NCBI GenBank assembly: GCA_009760855.2
Contig: WPIO01000031.1
Coordinates: forward strand, 1,321,001-1,385,000
Length of the DNA stretch: 64,000 nt
Direction of reading: 5' to 3'
DNA from: Cristatella mucedo
Taxonomy: Eukaryota > Bryozoa > Phylactolaemata > Cristatellidae
Of this stretch, positions 1 through 11,935 are shown one piece after another. How positions within the stretch are numbered: position 1 is the stretch's first letter; each line of letters opens with the position of its first letter. A program made the position numbers and the translations under genes. The notes beneath the pieces are model-generated. The model had not been told where the DNA came from and did no database searches. It worked only from the letters and a program-made list of their open reading frames with translations.

Positions 1-351
1 AAATTTATAAGTAACTTGAAAAAATTTTAAATTGCAAAATAGCCAGACCTTGCTTAACCCCAAAACTCGTCAGCTAGTCTTTAATCAACGTTGCTATTGC
101 CACGTTACACAGCTACTTGTCAATCCGTAATAGCTTCATATCAAGTAGCCAGAGTCCACTAGGCTTTGTATAGCGCCCAGTCCTTTTCTTTTGAGGTTTG
201 CTTTCCACTGTTTGACATAATGATCTGCGTTTTTCTAATAGAGAGTCATCCTGGTCAGGTTAACGTTGTTTAATTCTTATGTGCTTTTGCATGCCTGTCT
301 AGGCGTGATACATTGCTTGTCAGTGACAATTGTTTGCTGCTTCTGTTTCAG

Positions 352-390
352 CGATTTTTAAAACACCTGCGGATGTTCAGCTCTCTCAGG
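352..390 (+). CDS. Possible remnant of a repeat-module exon (13 codons)
   Basis: A strong pyrimidine-rich acceptor (ttctgtttcag) is followed in phase 1 by A-I-F-K-T-P-A-D-V-Q-L-S. This resembles the A-S-R-P-E-R-R-A-D-V start of the later modules. The frame meets a stop at about 420, and the only phase-1 donor nearby (gggttgtgg) is poor. It is either a decayed module exon or a chance match. Confidence 0.2.
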
Positions 391-822
391 GTTGTGGACC
401 AAATACTTTATGCTATAAATGATAATATTATTATTAACCCACAGCTTATTTTGTTTAATCATTTACCAGGAAACTTGAGGCTGCAAGAATTTAATAACAT
501 AAGCATTTGAATGCAAGGGCTTTGATCGGACTTACGACAGGTCATCTGGACTCACTTTTTAATGGACCTGATGGTCGCAATCGCCGTTTTTATTTCTTAT
601 GAGTAGCTCATGTGTTTTATTTAAAAGCTACTAAAGTTGTCTTTTAAATTGCTCACGCCCATTTCCAACTCCTGAAATAGTAAATCCCCACAGCTGCCCG
701 TTATTTAGTTATATTTAGTTACTAGAGCGATGTGTCCTTCCACAATCGATGATGTTCGGTGCCTTCAGGATGTGAAACGACTTATTTGTACTCAAAGTTC
801 TTGAAGCATTTGTCACTTTCAG
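391..822. other. Intron-like DNA, nothing recognised
   Basis: AT-rich unique-looking sequence with no repeat family, splice-flanked frame or RNA gene that I can recognise. Confidence 0.5.
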
Positions 823-1023
823 TTGCAGCAGCACTTATTCCAGGGATACAAACTGCATTGCCGCCATCTGAGTCAACTGTTCAGGGAGGTGTCATAGATG
901 GGTCAAAGTTGGCGAGTGTGACTGGCACACGGTCCAACTTGTCGCAAAAAGATCGGACGGTCATTTCCGGACTTCCTAAAGACGGCAGGCGACAAGCGTC
1001 CTATGTGGAAAGAGTGCCTTCAG
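823..1023 (+). CDS. Repeat-module exon, 67 codons, phase 1-1
   Basis: First clear exon of the array. The acceptor is cactttcag and the donor is caggtacgc; both cut after codon base 1. The peptide starts V-A-A-A. Its second half (S-N-L-S-Q-K-D-R-T-V-I-S-G-L) aligns with the S-A-S-S-W-x-D-G-P-x-I-A-G-P core of later copies, but Trp is replaced by Gln and D-G-P by D-R-T. It ends E-R-V-P-S-G, matching E-V-P-P-G. I see no signal peptide, membrane segment or cysteine. Function unknown. Confidence 0.7.
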
Positions 1024-1934
1024 GTACGCAACAGCCATGCTAATCTCTTATGAGCCTGTCCCGTACTGTAAAACTATCCTAGGTATCTATCTGTCCGTCC
1101 ACCCATTTTACTTGTGGCTTCTTAAGCTAATGTGCGACTTAGTCGCTACGAGAGCCCATTCGTGCTGAGCTTTGCTTTGTGAACTGTTCGAGAATTCTGA
1201 AGCCTTTCTATCCAGCTGAACTGCTCGGCTAGTCATTTGTCGGCAAGTGCGACCAGTTTGCACCCATCAGCTCGTTGTTAGAGCTCTTTACTCACTAGTC
1301 GAATCGATCAGTGAGTTCAGGTCAGGGCGTTTTTTCCATCAGCGAGTCTCTCAAGCGTCGGGCTTCTTTTGACCAAGCTTACTTATTTCATGAGTGCAAG
1401 CCTCTTTGTCAAATCTCCTGGGATTATTACGCGGCCATTTGTATTCTGACTCGGGCATAGCTCAGATTGTGCGCAATCGCATCCTTATACGCATGCCCTA
1501 TTTTCACGACTCACGCTAGCTCGGAGTGATTTCTGTGTCAATTGTCCTTCGCACTACATTCAATTTTCTCCTGACTCTCCTGACTCTTTTGATCCCGACG
1601 CATCGATCGTTCCAGCCTGCCGTCCAGCACTGCTACTCCCATGCTGCTCACTTCCTCGATTGCCATCCTCACCCAGCTGTTCCCAGCACTAATCGTTTTT
1701 GTTAGATAAAGTCTGTTGGCCACTGCGAGAGCATGGAAAGCCATGCGGGCTTTCAGTCGTACTATGCATAACTCTCCTGCATAGCATGCATTTAGTCTTC
1801 GTGGCTTCGTTGATCTACAGATGGAGGGGTATATTTTCATACATTCTCAAATAACCTCTCACTTTCAAAATGGGCCCCTACGTTATCCGTCTTTTCTGGA
1901 GAAGCTGCCGCTTCTTAAATCCTATTGTTTTCAG
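1024..1934. other. Intron, nothing recognised
   Basis: About 0.9 kb between two module exons. The open frames here, including a 100-codon one on the minus strand, lack splice context, repeat similarity or module motifs. I see no mobile element. Confidence 0.5.
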
Positions 1935-2144
1935 TTTCAGCATCACGTCTTAGAAGACCAGCTGAAGTCACGCCACAATATTCTCAGACAGCAGCGCTTG
2001 GTAAAGCGGCCCCTGTCCCTGAAGCACGATTCCTCCCAACAGCTCACAGACCGTCAGCGTCTTCGTTGAAATACGATCCTCAGACTGGCGATACTGTTGA
2101 ACGCGGCTCTCAGCCATCTGTTTTTATGCAAGAAATCCTTCCAG
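1935..2144 (+). CDS. Repeat-module exon, 70 codons, phase 1-1
   Basis: The acceptor is attgttttcag. The peptide begins V-S-A-S-R-L-R-R-P-A-E-V and keeps the core H-R-P-S-A-S-S in the middle, with Leu in the usual Trp position. It ends Q-E-I-L-P-G. The phase-1 donor (aggttcgt) is weak. A much better donor (gtaagt) lies four bases downstream at 2149 but would end the exon in phase 2. I chose the phase-1 site because every neighbour uses it; the true end may be 2148. Confidence 0.65.
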
Positions 2145-2169
2145 GTTCGTAAGTGGAGTAACAGAGTAA

Positions 2170-2530
2170 GATCAAAGGGCATGACATAATGATTATAATA
2201 ATACTTTGGATTGCGCCCTCAGAGAACTTAATATTTTTCTTTGCATTTTACATATGCTATAATAGAAGCATGATCAAGAGGTTAGTGGAAGCATGCACAA
2301 TGTCAAGAAGCACAACATGGTAAGAGGTGAAATGCATAATTTCAACATGTAAATATAGTTAGTGGCAGCAGGCACAATGTCATCACGCATAAATAAGCAC
2401 ACAAAGTACGAATCACAAGAATCCATTAAATGCTGAGATAAACAGGTTCGTTATTATGTAGACCAATAATAGATGCATGGGTAACCAATACTATAAGCTC
2501 ACTAGAGAACCTTTTTAAGTTGATATCAAC
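2170..2530 (-). mobile_element. L2-B LINE 3' fragment, degenerate
   Basis: Starting from an ATAATAATA-rich tail, the minus strand shows the L2-B 3' untranslated pattern. The plus strand reads gccctcagagaactta, followed by repeated -gtggcagca-, -cacaatgtca- and -cacgcataa- words also found at 32300, 40440 and 60830. There is no coding part. Confidence 0.6.
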
Positions 2531-2755
2531 GATCTAAAATCTCTCAAAAAAGGGAGGACTTGGACCATTGCCGTGCAACGCCTGTGATACACAGTCGAGG
2601 TCATAGGCGCTCAAAGAAGTACTCATGCGATCGATAGTATGAAACCCTGCCGAATATTTAGCAGAGCTACCAGAGGGGCTCGACTTTGCACAGCTGTTGA
2701 CCTTTCTCGCCGAGCTGCCTGCAGCCAGCCGTACCAATTACCGAGGCTCCACCTC

Positions 2756-2875
<120 letters not shown>

Positions 2876-3029
2876 ACAGTTACAGCCAGTTTGGGGGAGT
2901 GGTACGGCCAAGGCCAGGAATGGCTTCCTCTTTGAACAATGCAGATGGCGAAATAACTTGAATTGATATGCCTGGTGGGCCCGGATGCGCGACGGTGACA
3001 CGAACGGTCGCGGAACCTATATGGCTATG

Positions 3030-3335
3030 CCTCGAACCAACCTCAAATCTTTTGAAGACCATACCTTTACTTCACATTTGTAAGCGCGCAAAGACCTAAC
3101 TCACTCCCGACTGGCCCCACGACATCTCCTGACTCGACCAAATTTAAAAAGATACTAAAAGTGCATCTATTTTTTACAGCATTTAGTGGGTCCTTGTGAT
3201 TCCTCCTTTTGTGCTTATGCGTTCTGACACTGTGCTTGCTACCACTAACCAAACTTGTAAGCTGACCCTGTGCATTTCACCCCTAACAATGGTACTTTTG
3301 TTGTTTATTGAGCATGATACTACTAACTATTCGAT
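3030..3335 (+). mobile_element. L2-B LINE 3' end fragment
   Basis: Carries the end of the L2-B coding region (frame remnants of the -F-G-D-R-A-F-S- type and an ctcactcccgac motif). The 3' untranslated words for -gcatgctgccacta- and -tgttgtttattgagcatgata- follow, as in the copies at 13700 and 48000. Confidence 0.6.
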
Positions 3336-3722
3336 CGTGTGTCAATGTCAACAAACCTAATATAACTCAATCTAGCATGACTGTGCTCCGACGAATTGCA
3401 ATGCACTTATCACAATTTAGTGCCGAGGCAGTTGTTTCGCTAGCAATGGCAACACAGCTAGCTGCTAGCACTGCAGCTTGTTCACAAGCACGGTATGCTG
3501 TTGCTGTCACCCACCATATAATGATCTGTTAATTCGTGAGTGGATCAAGACCTACTTACATCAAGTCTGGCATCAAAAAATGTATCATAGGCAGAACAAA
3601 TTAATCGAGGTCACACTCAGAACCTATTCGCGCCTATAGGTTCTTGATTGTTTTATTACTCACTAAAACAAAGAAAGTCGTAAGTTAATTCTCTAATAAA
3701 TAAATATTAGGTGAAATAACAG

Positions 3723-3868
3723 CCTTATTTATATATCGGCTGAAGAATCCTTATTAACGGCTATCACCGCGGCTTGCAGTTGGCAATAAACGATCGCCCA
3801 CTGCAGAATTCGAACCCACGACATCTGTCGGGAAGAGAGAGCGCCTTACCACTAGTGCTATTGTGACC
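3723..3868 (-). mobile_element. SINE-2 copy (tRNA-derived)
   Basis: On the minus strand, a tRNA-like head ends in a B-box-like gggttcgaattc (plus strand gaattcgaaccc). The body shows on the plus strand as acggctatcaccgcggcttgc and ggcaataaacgatcgccc. The same body occurs at 10257, 49636 and 51254. No intact tRNA fold is expected, as the head is diverged. Confidence 0.65.
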
Positions 3869-4435
3869 CAACACTAGCATGTGATTTTGCTCATTAAAGA
3901 CTAGTCGGAAAAAAATAATTTATTTTAAGATTGTCATTTTATTTTGTGAGCGTATCTTGAAGGTGACTAATTTAATTTTTCACGGCGGCAAATGTCTTCC
4001 CATCTGGTTCCGTCAGGTCTCGTTAGTGAGTTAGTCCTTGTCTTCTACGGTAGTCGAGGAGTCCGTGATAGTGAGAATTATGCTTTAACTGACTCGTAGC
4101 TGATGGCGCTGGACGATATGTCCACTCTAACTTTATATCAAAGCATGCTCTACTGCAATTTATATATCATATGAAGTATGTGCATGCTCAAACGATCAGA
4201 AAGCCCACTGAGGCATCGAAGGATCCCGAAAAACACACTGCTGCGCCCCTGTGTCAAAAGCGGCGATTAGGCCTTTTCTGAGGAGGGTTCAGTTTAATCT
4301 GACAAACACTGGACACGGTGGATGGCTGATCGCGTGAACCCTTGGCCCAGAGGACCATCGACGTGGCTTCTCTAATAAGTGGAGAAGCCTGTACAAAAAT
4401 ACGATCTGATTCAAGAGCCTCTTTTGTATGGCACC

Positions 4436-4494
4436 AGAAGAGCCCCAAAGGCTAATACCACCGCTTCCTGCGGCAATAAAGGATCGCCCGATGT
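4436..4494 (-). mobile_element. SINE-2 fragment
   Basis: A short piece of the SINE-2 body (gaagagcc...ggcaataaaggatcgcccg) directly abuts the 3' tail of the L2-A element to its right. Confidence 0.5.
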
Positions 4495-6710
4495 AATGTA
4501 AAGTAATGTATCTCTGTTTTTAACTCCACAAAGTCATAAAGACCATGTGGGTGTTACACAGGAGAGTTTTTTATAGCGCACTCACAGCCTAAGCGGCTTT
4601 CGGTACGCATTCGGTAGCCAACAGACTTCGTCTCACGCAACAAAGAGAAAGTGGGAAGCATAGCAGAGTCAGGAGAGCAGTTGAGGTAGTGAGTAGTATA
4701 GAAGTAGCAGCTCAGGACCACTGAAAAGGATGTGCCATAGTCGGCAGTAGGAGAGTAGTTGTCGTTGGGTAAGAATTGTGTAAGCGAATTCCACAGTATA
4801 GGACTTGCATAGCTAAAGCTGCTGTCACCAACTGTCTTTGAGCGGAGGAATGGAACAGCTAATTTCTTGTCCACACAGGACCTGAGGGTGCGAACAGGCT
4901 GAAACTGATGCAGCAGTTCAGCTAGGTACGAAAGAGCCAAGCCGTGGTGGGCCTTGTGGGTCAGCATAAGAACTTTGCTCTGTATCCGTTGCTCAACCGG
5001 CAACCATTCTAGCTCTTTCAGCAAAGGAGACACAAAACCGCTGGGACTTGAAGACTAGCCTTGCAGCCATGTTCATAGTCCGCTGCAGTGGCCTAATAGC
5101 TGTCTTTGGCAGCCCAGCCAAAAGGGAATTACAATAATCAAGCCGAGACAGAACTAAAGAGCTAGTTAATTTTTTACAGGCCACTGTGGGAGATAGCTTC
5201 TAATCTTGGACAGGGATCGGATGTGATGGCTAGCTGTAGAGGCAGTCTTCTGAATGAACCTTTTGAAATTGAGGCAGCTGTCGAACACGACACCTAAATT
5301 TCGAGCACGTTGTAATGGTCGCACAAGAGCATCACCTATAAGAACAGCAAAGCCTTTTAATCCAGCCACACGCGTAGGGTGTCCTATGAGCAGCAGTTCG
5401 GTTTTATCATCATTTATCGCAGGAAGTTTTCCAACATTCTGTATCGAATATTGGCAAGGCAGGCATTCAGTTTCTCAGTTGCCGCAGCAGATTCCGACGG
5501 TTTGAATGACAAATACAACTGAGTATCGTCAGCATAGAAGTGATATCGTATTCCATGGGCCTTAATCACTTTTCCCAGAGGTTGTTTATAAATGGAGAAC
5601 AGCAAGGGACCAAGTACAGACCCTTGAGGGACTCCACAGGTGACCCTTCTCGTGTGTGAGACCTGAGCCCCACACGACACGGATTGAACACGATCAGACA
5701 AGTATGACTTGAACCACGCCAGTGCTTCGTCTGCCAGACCGATCGTTGTTCTCAATCGTTCAAGCAGAACTTAGTGATCAATGGTGTCGAAGGCAGCAGT
5801 CAGATCTAGCAGAGCTATGGTTGTGCCATTTCCGTCGTAGTTGCCACGTAGAATGTCATTGTTAACACGGAGGGGAGCAGTTTCAGTAGAGTGTTACCTC
5901 CTTAACCCTGATTGAAATGTTTCTGACATTCCATTATTTTTAATATGTTAAACCAGCTGCTTAGCAACAATTTTTTCAAGAATCTTTGACAAGAACGGAA
6001 GAAGGGAAACTGGGCGATAGTTCGCTAGGACCTCTGTGTCTAATCCAGGCTTTTTAAGAATAGGTCTAACGATTGCCGATTTGGAGTACTTGGGGACGAC
6101 CCCTCTTCCCAAAGAAGCATTAAAAATCTTGGTTATGGCAGGGCTAAGTTAGTCTGCTAGTGAAGACCACAGAGATGAAGGTATAGGGTCTTCAGGAGAC
6201 GAGCTCTTTTTGCTAGACCTTATTAAGGCAGCCACATCACATGCAGAAACATCGGAGAACTTTTTAAGGAAGGTCACAGGTTGAGAAATGGCGATTGCTT
6301 TGGTCGTAGGGGGCTTAATGGAGGCACGAATGTGCACAATTTTTTCAATAGAGGCTGAAAACTTTTCGGCTGAGCTCTTATAATCTGGGTAGTCAGACCT
6401 CACAGCATTGGCCAGTAAATGGTTTACTGTCTTATAAATCTGTTTAGGGTCCGACTGGCGGGAATTTAGCTTTCTAATGAAAAAAGAAGCCCTGGTTTTT
6501 TAAGCTTTCGGGTGCAAACTCGAAGGAAGTCTTTGAAATTGACTAGATCTGCATCAGACCCCGATTTCTTGAAACGACGTTCTAGCCTTCGCTTAACCCG
6601 GGGCATCTTAAGGAGTTTTTTAGTAAATTGAAAGGAGTCTCCACGACTTTGAACACGGATAGAGCGAACGTGAGCATGCTTGTCAAGAGCACTCCTGAGT
6701 GTCATGTTCA
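4495..6710 (-). mobile_element. L2-A LINE, 5'-truncated and frameshifted
   Basis: Non-LTR retrotransposon of the L2/CR1 group, read right to left. Minus-strand frames in order: a basic linker region (6466-6756), RT N-terminal part (6149-6403), RT core (5414-5755) with [10 protein letters not shown] and Y-A-D-D-T-Q-L-Y, then thumb/C-terminal frames (4554-5369) with L-D-Y-C-N-S-L-L-A-G-L. The frames are broken by shifts and stops, so it cannot encode a working protein. The tail is a short (ACATT)n run at the left end. Family assignment rests on the RT motifs. Confidence 0.9.
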
Positions 6711-6713
6711 CGA

Positions 6714-6790
6714 AGATTCGAACCCACGACTTCGGGACCTCGTTCGTGAAGAGCATCCGCCTTACCTAGTGAGCCATCGCAGCCCACCCT
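6714..6790 (-). mobile_element. SINE-2 head fragment
   Basis: Plus-strand gattcgaacccacgac...cctagtgagccatcgc. Reversed, this is a tRNA-like A box (tggctcactaggtaagg) and B box (gggttcgaatc). It abuts the 5' end of the L2-A element. Confidence 0.55.
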
Positions 6791-6829
6791 CTTTGTACAG
6801 CGGGTCAGCCTATACTAAGAAACAATGAG

Positions 6830-7440
6830 TGGAATTATCCTAAAGATGAAAGATTAGCAAAAGGGACTCGGCGATCCCTCCCCCGACTACATGCAAACGA
6901 TCCGTCGCATTGCTGATCATGGCTGCTCCTCACCGGGCATTGATGCAGTCGCGAGGACGGCGGTGGCTGTAGCCCATCAGAGTTGGTACTGGGAGATCTG
7001 CAAAACAGATGATGCTCTGAATTATTAGTCAGCCTCAGAAGTGGAGCACTGCTCCCAAGGTAGAGATCACTCAGGATTGTTATTCGGAGTATTAAGACAA
7101 AAATAAACGGCAGAGGTATCGCCGCCAAAATCTGTGCCTCGTTATACTGTTTGGCCGGCGACGACGTGCAAGGGCCACAAGCTTCCACTGCCGCTTACGG
7201 CGGCCTTAGACAGTATCAAAAGTCTCTCGTCTTTGCTCTCGCCTTAGAAGATTCAGTACGTGACTGAATCTTGCAGCAAATATCTTGGACAATGCGAGGA
7301 ATTCTCAAAGAACATAGTGACTTACTTCTTTGTGCGATGCCCTTGAAAATTAAAATTAAATTAAAATTAAAATTAGTAGCTGAATCACCAAATATCGGAA
7401 AGTTTCTGTTCCCAATGAAAATTCTGCAATGAGCGAGTAA
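6830..7440. other. Intron, nothing recognised
   Basis: A 117-codon minus-strand frame (6835-7188) is open but has no motif, splice context or paralogue in the window. A short (AAAATT)n-like patch lies at 7345-7375. Confidence 0.4.
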
Positions 7441-7474
7441 TCTGACTCATGCGACTTTTTCTCTCACTCTCTCA

Positions 7475-7477
<3 letters not shown>

Positions 7478-7551
<74 letters not shown>

Positions 7552-7566
7552 TTTCTCTCTCTCTCA
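7478..7566. repeat. (TC)n microsatellite
   Basis: TC dinucleotide run with a few T insertions at both edges. Confidence 0.97.
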
Positions 7567-8678
7567 TAGGAAAAAATTTCACCCTTAAGACCCTGCAGTG
7601 CACCATTTCTTGGAGTGCTACCTGGCTCCTTAAGCTTACTGCCAGCAGTTTAACGATGCAATTTAGCCTTTTTAACTGCATTTAAAGACTCTAATACGTA
7701 AACAGTGCGATAATTCTATACCTAACGACTTGTCACTAGATAACAGACCTCGAAGTCGGCTTATGGCTCTCCATGGTACAGTGAAGGCACAAGCTGGAAC
7801 CATTCACATTAACAACAGCATGACACTGCATCCTTACAACTTACAGGGCCGTGAAAAATTGCATGAAGTAATGGGTAGTAAGGGCACATCCCTGACAAAT
7901 CGTCACGCTTGATTGTCCATGATTAATTGTACCAGTAGTCTCTGCTTTGATACCGTTCACAATTTCTACTGTTTTTTGGGTACAGACTTTCCACGTGCTA
8001 ACTATTCATACTGTTCGTTGGTACGTACTATTTTCTCGACATCAAAGTAAAGCAAAACTCTCGAAATTGTTAGCTTGTGTGCCATTTTCATAATTATTCT
8101 AGGGCAAACTTTAATATTGAAAGTAATTATGCTGATGCAAATCACTCCAATACCAAAGACATGCGCATTTTTTCTGTCGGGCTCGCGTAGAGAGAAAAAG
8201 TATTGACATAGGAATGGGGAGGGTTTCGCCTGGTAAATAAACTTATATCACTCAAACTTGATTTCAATAAATCTTAATATAACTGGTAGTGCACCCGACA
8301 TTCATTTTATTAGTTTCCCCTGGTTCAGTTCCTACTACAAAGTTACCTAGAACAACCGCTCTGTCGTGCAATATGAACTTACTATTTAGATACTTGTTTG
8401 TCTAAGCCTTTTGTAATCAGTAAAAAAAAGCACCAAGCTGCTTACACGCAAGTATTATTAATTTTTGTCCAAAGCTGTAGAGTGGTAACCGAATTGATTA
8501 GATGCTTACAATGTCATGGAACCTTTCCGTCTTACCCATTTGTTTGTAACAGCCACCTCCCATCAGTATTCTGGCCTAAGCTAAACGCTTTCCATCAGTC
8601 TAACGCATGTTTCCTCGCGACTCCTATTCGGAGACAGTAAATTAATCATTCTGTTCACAATTTTGGCTTCGCCGATAG
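7567..8678. other. Intron, nothing recognised
   Basis: AT-rich sequence. The short open frames at 7730-7912 and 8398-8640 have no splice sites in phase 1 and no similarity to the modules. Confidence 0.45.
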
Positions 8679-8789
8679 ATGAATCGCGTGTGGGCACTGC
8701 TTCGAAAGACTTGGTTAACGAGCTGCTGGCTAGAGGCCTCGCCGCTGACGCCTCACAGACATCTTACCTCTTGGAGGAACTCTTTCCAA
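8679..8789 (+). CDS. Short module exon, 37 codons, phase 1-1
   Basis: The acceptor (cttcgccgatag) is weak. The donor caagtaagg is good. The peptide runs E-S-R-V-G-T-A-S-K-D-L-V at the start and Y-L-L-E-E-L-F-P at the end, the latter matching F-x-x-E-V-P-P of full modules. The central E-V-G...S-S-W-x-D-G-P stretch is absent. It is placed because it is phase 1-1 and has the module ending; homology of its first half is weak. Confidence 0.5.
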
Positions 8790-9865
8790 GTAAGGCAGCA
8801 GGACTAGCGTTGCAATAGCTGCTTAAACTCGCACTGCAACGCGTAATGCCCATCTTCAGTTTATGTTACCAAAGTAAGATAAAAAGTGCGCTATCAAACT
8901 GTGGCCGCTGAGTAGTTCTGCTCGGCTGCAGCTAGAGTTGGGCCGACCCCTGCAATTTGCCGGCACCTCCCTCCAACGATGGGCCGGCCCTTTAAAGCCC
9001 ACGTGTCAGTGCTTTTAAAAAGAATCTGTATAATCCGGGCCTATCCCATAACTGCGGGAATACTAGAGCACTTCTTGGATTTGTCTGGCATTTATTAAAC
9101 GACTTAACGCCAAGCACACTTGGATTGAATTCATACGACTGCCCGACATTTCGAGCTTGCACCTGTCCGACATTGCGACCTTGCGTTGTTCCCTTGCGAG
9201 TAAGTGCTCACGGGCTCAGCCACCATTTCCAATTGATTCTTTCAGGCGCCAGGGTCTTTCCAGCTGTTTGCATAATTATGCGTAATGAGCGCAGCGGTAT
9301 CATGGAAGGGGGATTTGTTATCTGTTGATTTCAAGAAGTAAAGATACAATGTTGAGGCCAAATTAAAGCACTATTTTAGACATAACCGTACAAGTAAAAT
9401 TATGACTGAAATAGGCTTGATCCATCAATCATTGGCTCAAAGCAAATGCAGATTTGGAGGTAACGAATGTTTCCTGTTCTACTCCATTAGAATATATAAT
9501 GGGCATCTCCATTTCTTTTGCACGAGGCTGCTTGCTATCCGAAAGGGCTTCGTCTACTTGTATTATGCAGTAAGAGAACTAAATCTCTTTCTCTGAGAGT
9601 TTTTACATAATAAACATGAAGCCTTCAATTTTTTTTGATAACGAGTACAGTTTCGGCAGGCACGAACAAGCGTAGGACTATTCAATTGGACTGAGAATAT
9701 GCTTCGAGGAGCCGGTCAGTTGTTCTGCTCCCTTTTGAAACTTTTCATATCAGGTGCATTGTTCACGTAGGTCTTTACTTGTTTCCAGGCTGGGAGGGGA
9801 AAACAAACTGAAGTCATGGCCTTCAAAGGATCAAGAACGTTTAGAGGCATAGCTCGACTACTTGA
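8790..9865. other. Intron, nothing firmly recognised
   Basis: A gtaagt donor-like site at 9200 follows a short open frame, but no acceptor or module similarity supports an exon. The rest is AT-rich. Confidence 0.4.
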
Positions 9866-9869
9866 AGCT

Positions 9870-10085
9870 GGGGAGAGCGGGTGGAGCACTATGAAGCGGA
9901 TGAAACAATATCATTATGAAGTATTTCAGATAAGTGTACCGGAGCGAAAAAATGAAGGGCACTAACAGTGAGTGACGCAACCTTTAAGGGGATACGCTGC
10001 TTGATTGTAAACCAGTGCAGATCGGTGAGACAAATGCGTAATTTGGCAGTTGCGACTTTCGCGACAGACATCCCTAACTGCATAA
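9870..10085 (-). mobile_element. L2-B LINE fragment
   Basis: Minus-strand frame contains D-L-H-W-F-T-I-K-Q-R-I and L-K-V-A-S-L-T, matching the [11 protein letters not shown] region of the better copies at 32476 and 60951. Short and decayed. Confidence 0.65.
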
Positions 10086-10256
10086 ATTTTCAGCTACCTA
10101 AAGAGTCGTATACATGCGGGAAGACCTGCAAAAAGTGAGTCGCAGTACTCTAGAATAGATGATGCCCGGATATGAGTAGCTGATTCAGATGCAGAATCAT
10201 AATAATTATAGATCGCTCCCATAGCACCCCAAGTAAACTAAATTTATAAAAGAAAA

Positions 10257-10433
10257 TACTAGTTGATTAAACAGCCTCTTTGTACAGCGACAGAAGAGCC
10301 TTTACGGCTATCACCACAGCTTGCAGCGGCGATAAGGAATCGCCCTCTGCAGGATTCAATCATACGATCTTGGGACCGAGGTCGTGAAAAGCAACTACCT
10401 TACCTAGTGTGCTATCACGATTATCATTTGCTT
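10257..10433 (-). mobile_element. SINE-2 copy (tRNA-derived)
   Basis: Nearly full length. Read on the plus strand: agttgattaaacagcctc, then acggctatcaccacagcttgc, then ccgaggtcgtgaaaagcaac and cttacctagtgtgc. Reversed, the right end is a diverged tRNA-like head. Confidence 0.75.
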
Positions 10434-10885
10434 AACAACTCGCTGGAAAAGAATTAATGGATTAGATGCTTAGCATTCTGTTTTTGATATGTAAATTAAG
10501 TACAACTAGTTCCCCTGTAAAGCCGCACGAGCAAGCAGCCGTTGCATTATTTGGCCAGTGTTCTCTCACCATTTATCTTTAGAGACTACTCTTTCTACCA
10601 TTTTTAGCCCTAGTTTTTTTAATACTACTCCGGGGTTTTAATGGGGTCATTTACGTAACTCTTCGTGATTCCCACATCTATGGAGTATGTATGTGTTTCT
10701 GCACACCAATCGACGTAAGCACACTTTACTCTTGAGCTTGCAATGAGCCGACGATAAAGCTACTGGGCCTACTGTAGATTTCAAATTAAATCTACAATTT
10801 AAAAAGCCGATGATTTTCTTTTGGAATGTTACTCCTATATAATGCAAGACTTGGTCCAGTCCAAATGGAGACTTTGAATACTCAT

Positions 10886-11036
10886 CCGCTGGTTTGGTCT
10901 AGCGGTTAAGGTTCTCGCCCCGACCAAGGTCTGGCTGAGGTCGTGGGCTCGAGCCCCGAGGCATATGTGAAGCGCCTGAATAGTGATTAAGTTCTCTTGG
11001 GGCGCTATATAAATGAATTATATATATATATATATC
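10886..11036 (+). mobile_element. SINE-1 copy (tRNA head, L2-type tail)
   Basis: Best plus-strand copy. It has an A-box-like tggtctagcggttaaggt and a B-box-like gggctcgagcccc. The body gaagcgcctgaatagtgatt leads to the tail ttctcttggggcgctatata, ending in (TA)n. The tail matches the 3' end of L2-B copies, which suggests mobilisation by that LINE. Pol III boxes are seen; activity is not implied. Confidence 0.85.
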
Positions 11037-11935
11037 TAGTTTGATGTAGTCAGATACACCGAAACACATGATACACTCAATATTTTGCTATCTCATTGCA
11101 CTGAGACCAGCCTCCAAATCGTATGATAATAGTTTTTCTAATTGTAGATCACATAGGACTAACTAGTCCACAACAACGTTCTTACTTTATTCTATTAGCT
11201 TCCTGGTAGTTATCTACTTGAAATCCATGAAGATAACACAAATCTAGTATTTTAGGGCAGTGACTTTTTTGAGAGAGAAAGGGGATCACTTGAGCCGTTA
11301 TTATAATATCTGTGGAATTGACAACTGAAATCGCAAGGTTTCAGCTGTTAGTTAATCGCTATCATACTGTCTACATATATTTCATGCCCTTGATACAATA
11401 CAGATCATCTTAACGTAATTTGAAGGCACACTTTTTTGCACTATGAGCTCAAAGTTTTGGCAAAGTTCTGAGGCGTTGAACAATAATTCCCGTTCTCTTC
11501 CTGCCTCTCTCTCTCTCTGTAAGAAAATTAATCATTTAAATCATTAGTCTCTCAAAAAGGCCAGTGAATATATAAAAATATATACTGCATTGTTTCAAGC
11601 TTCTTTATAAATTAAGTTGAAGACATTCTTAAATGCTGATAACAAAACTTCTTCGGCATGCAGGTATAGCAGTTTTGCCAATAGACATACAGGTTTTTTG
11701 CAGGATGGATTTTCCACGGCTATTTGGTGAATTCCTTCAATTTTAGTCTCTATTTAACTAAGCTCAGCGAAACTGGTAAATTATTGAGCATTTTCCACTC
11801 ACGTGGTTGAGATTTCGTTGTGCTAGTTTTTGCTATTCTCATGTTCCTACACGGTTCACTAACGACACATGTAGTGCATGCAACTAACTCCATTCAGTTA
11901 GAAAGTGATAAAATAAGTTCTTCTTCTTTGACCAC
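11037..11935. other. Intron, nothing recognised
   Basis: AT-rich, with no repeat family, module motif or convincing splice-bounded frame. Confidence 0.5.

Noticed and set aside
9061-9202. Exon ending at a gtaagt donor (9200)
   Set aside because: No acceptor in the right place and no module motifs; the frame is short.
10886-10970. Possible true tRNA gene
   Set aside because: A- and B-box-like words are present, but they sit in a SINE with an L2-type tail that repeats many times; no intact cloverleaf is evident.
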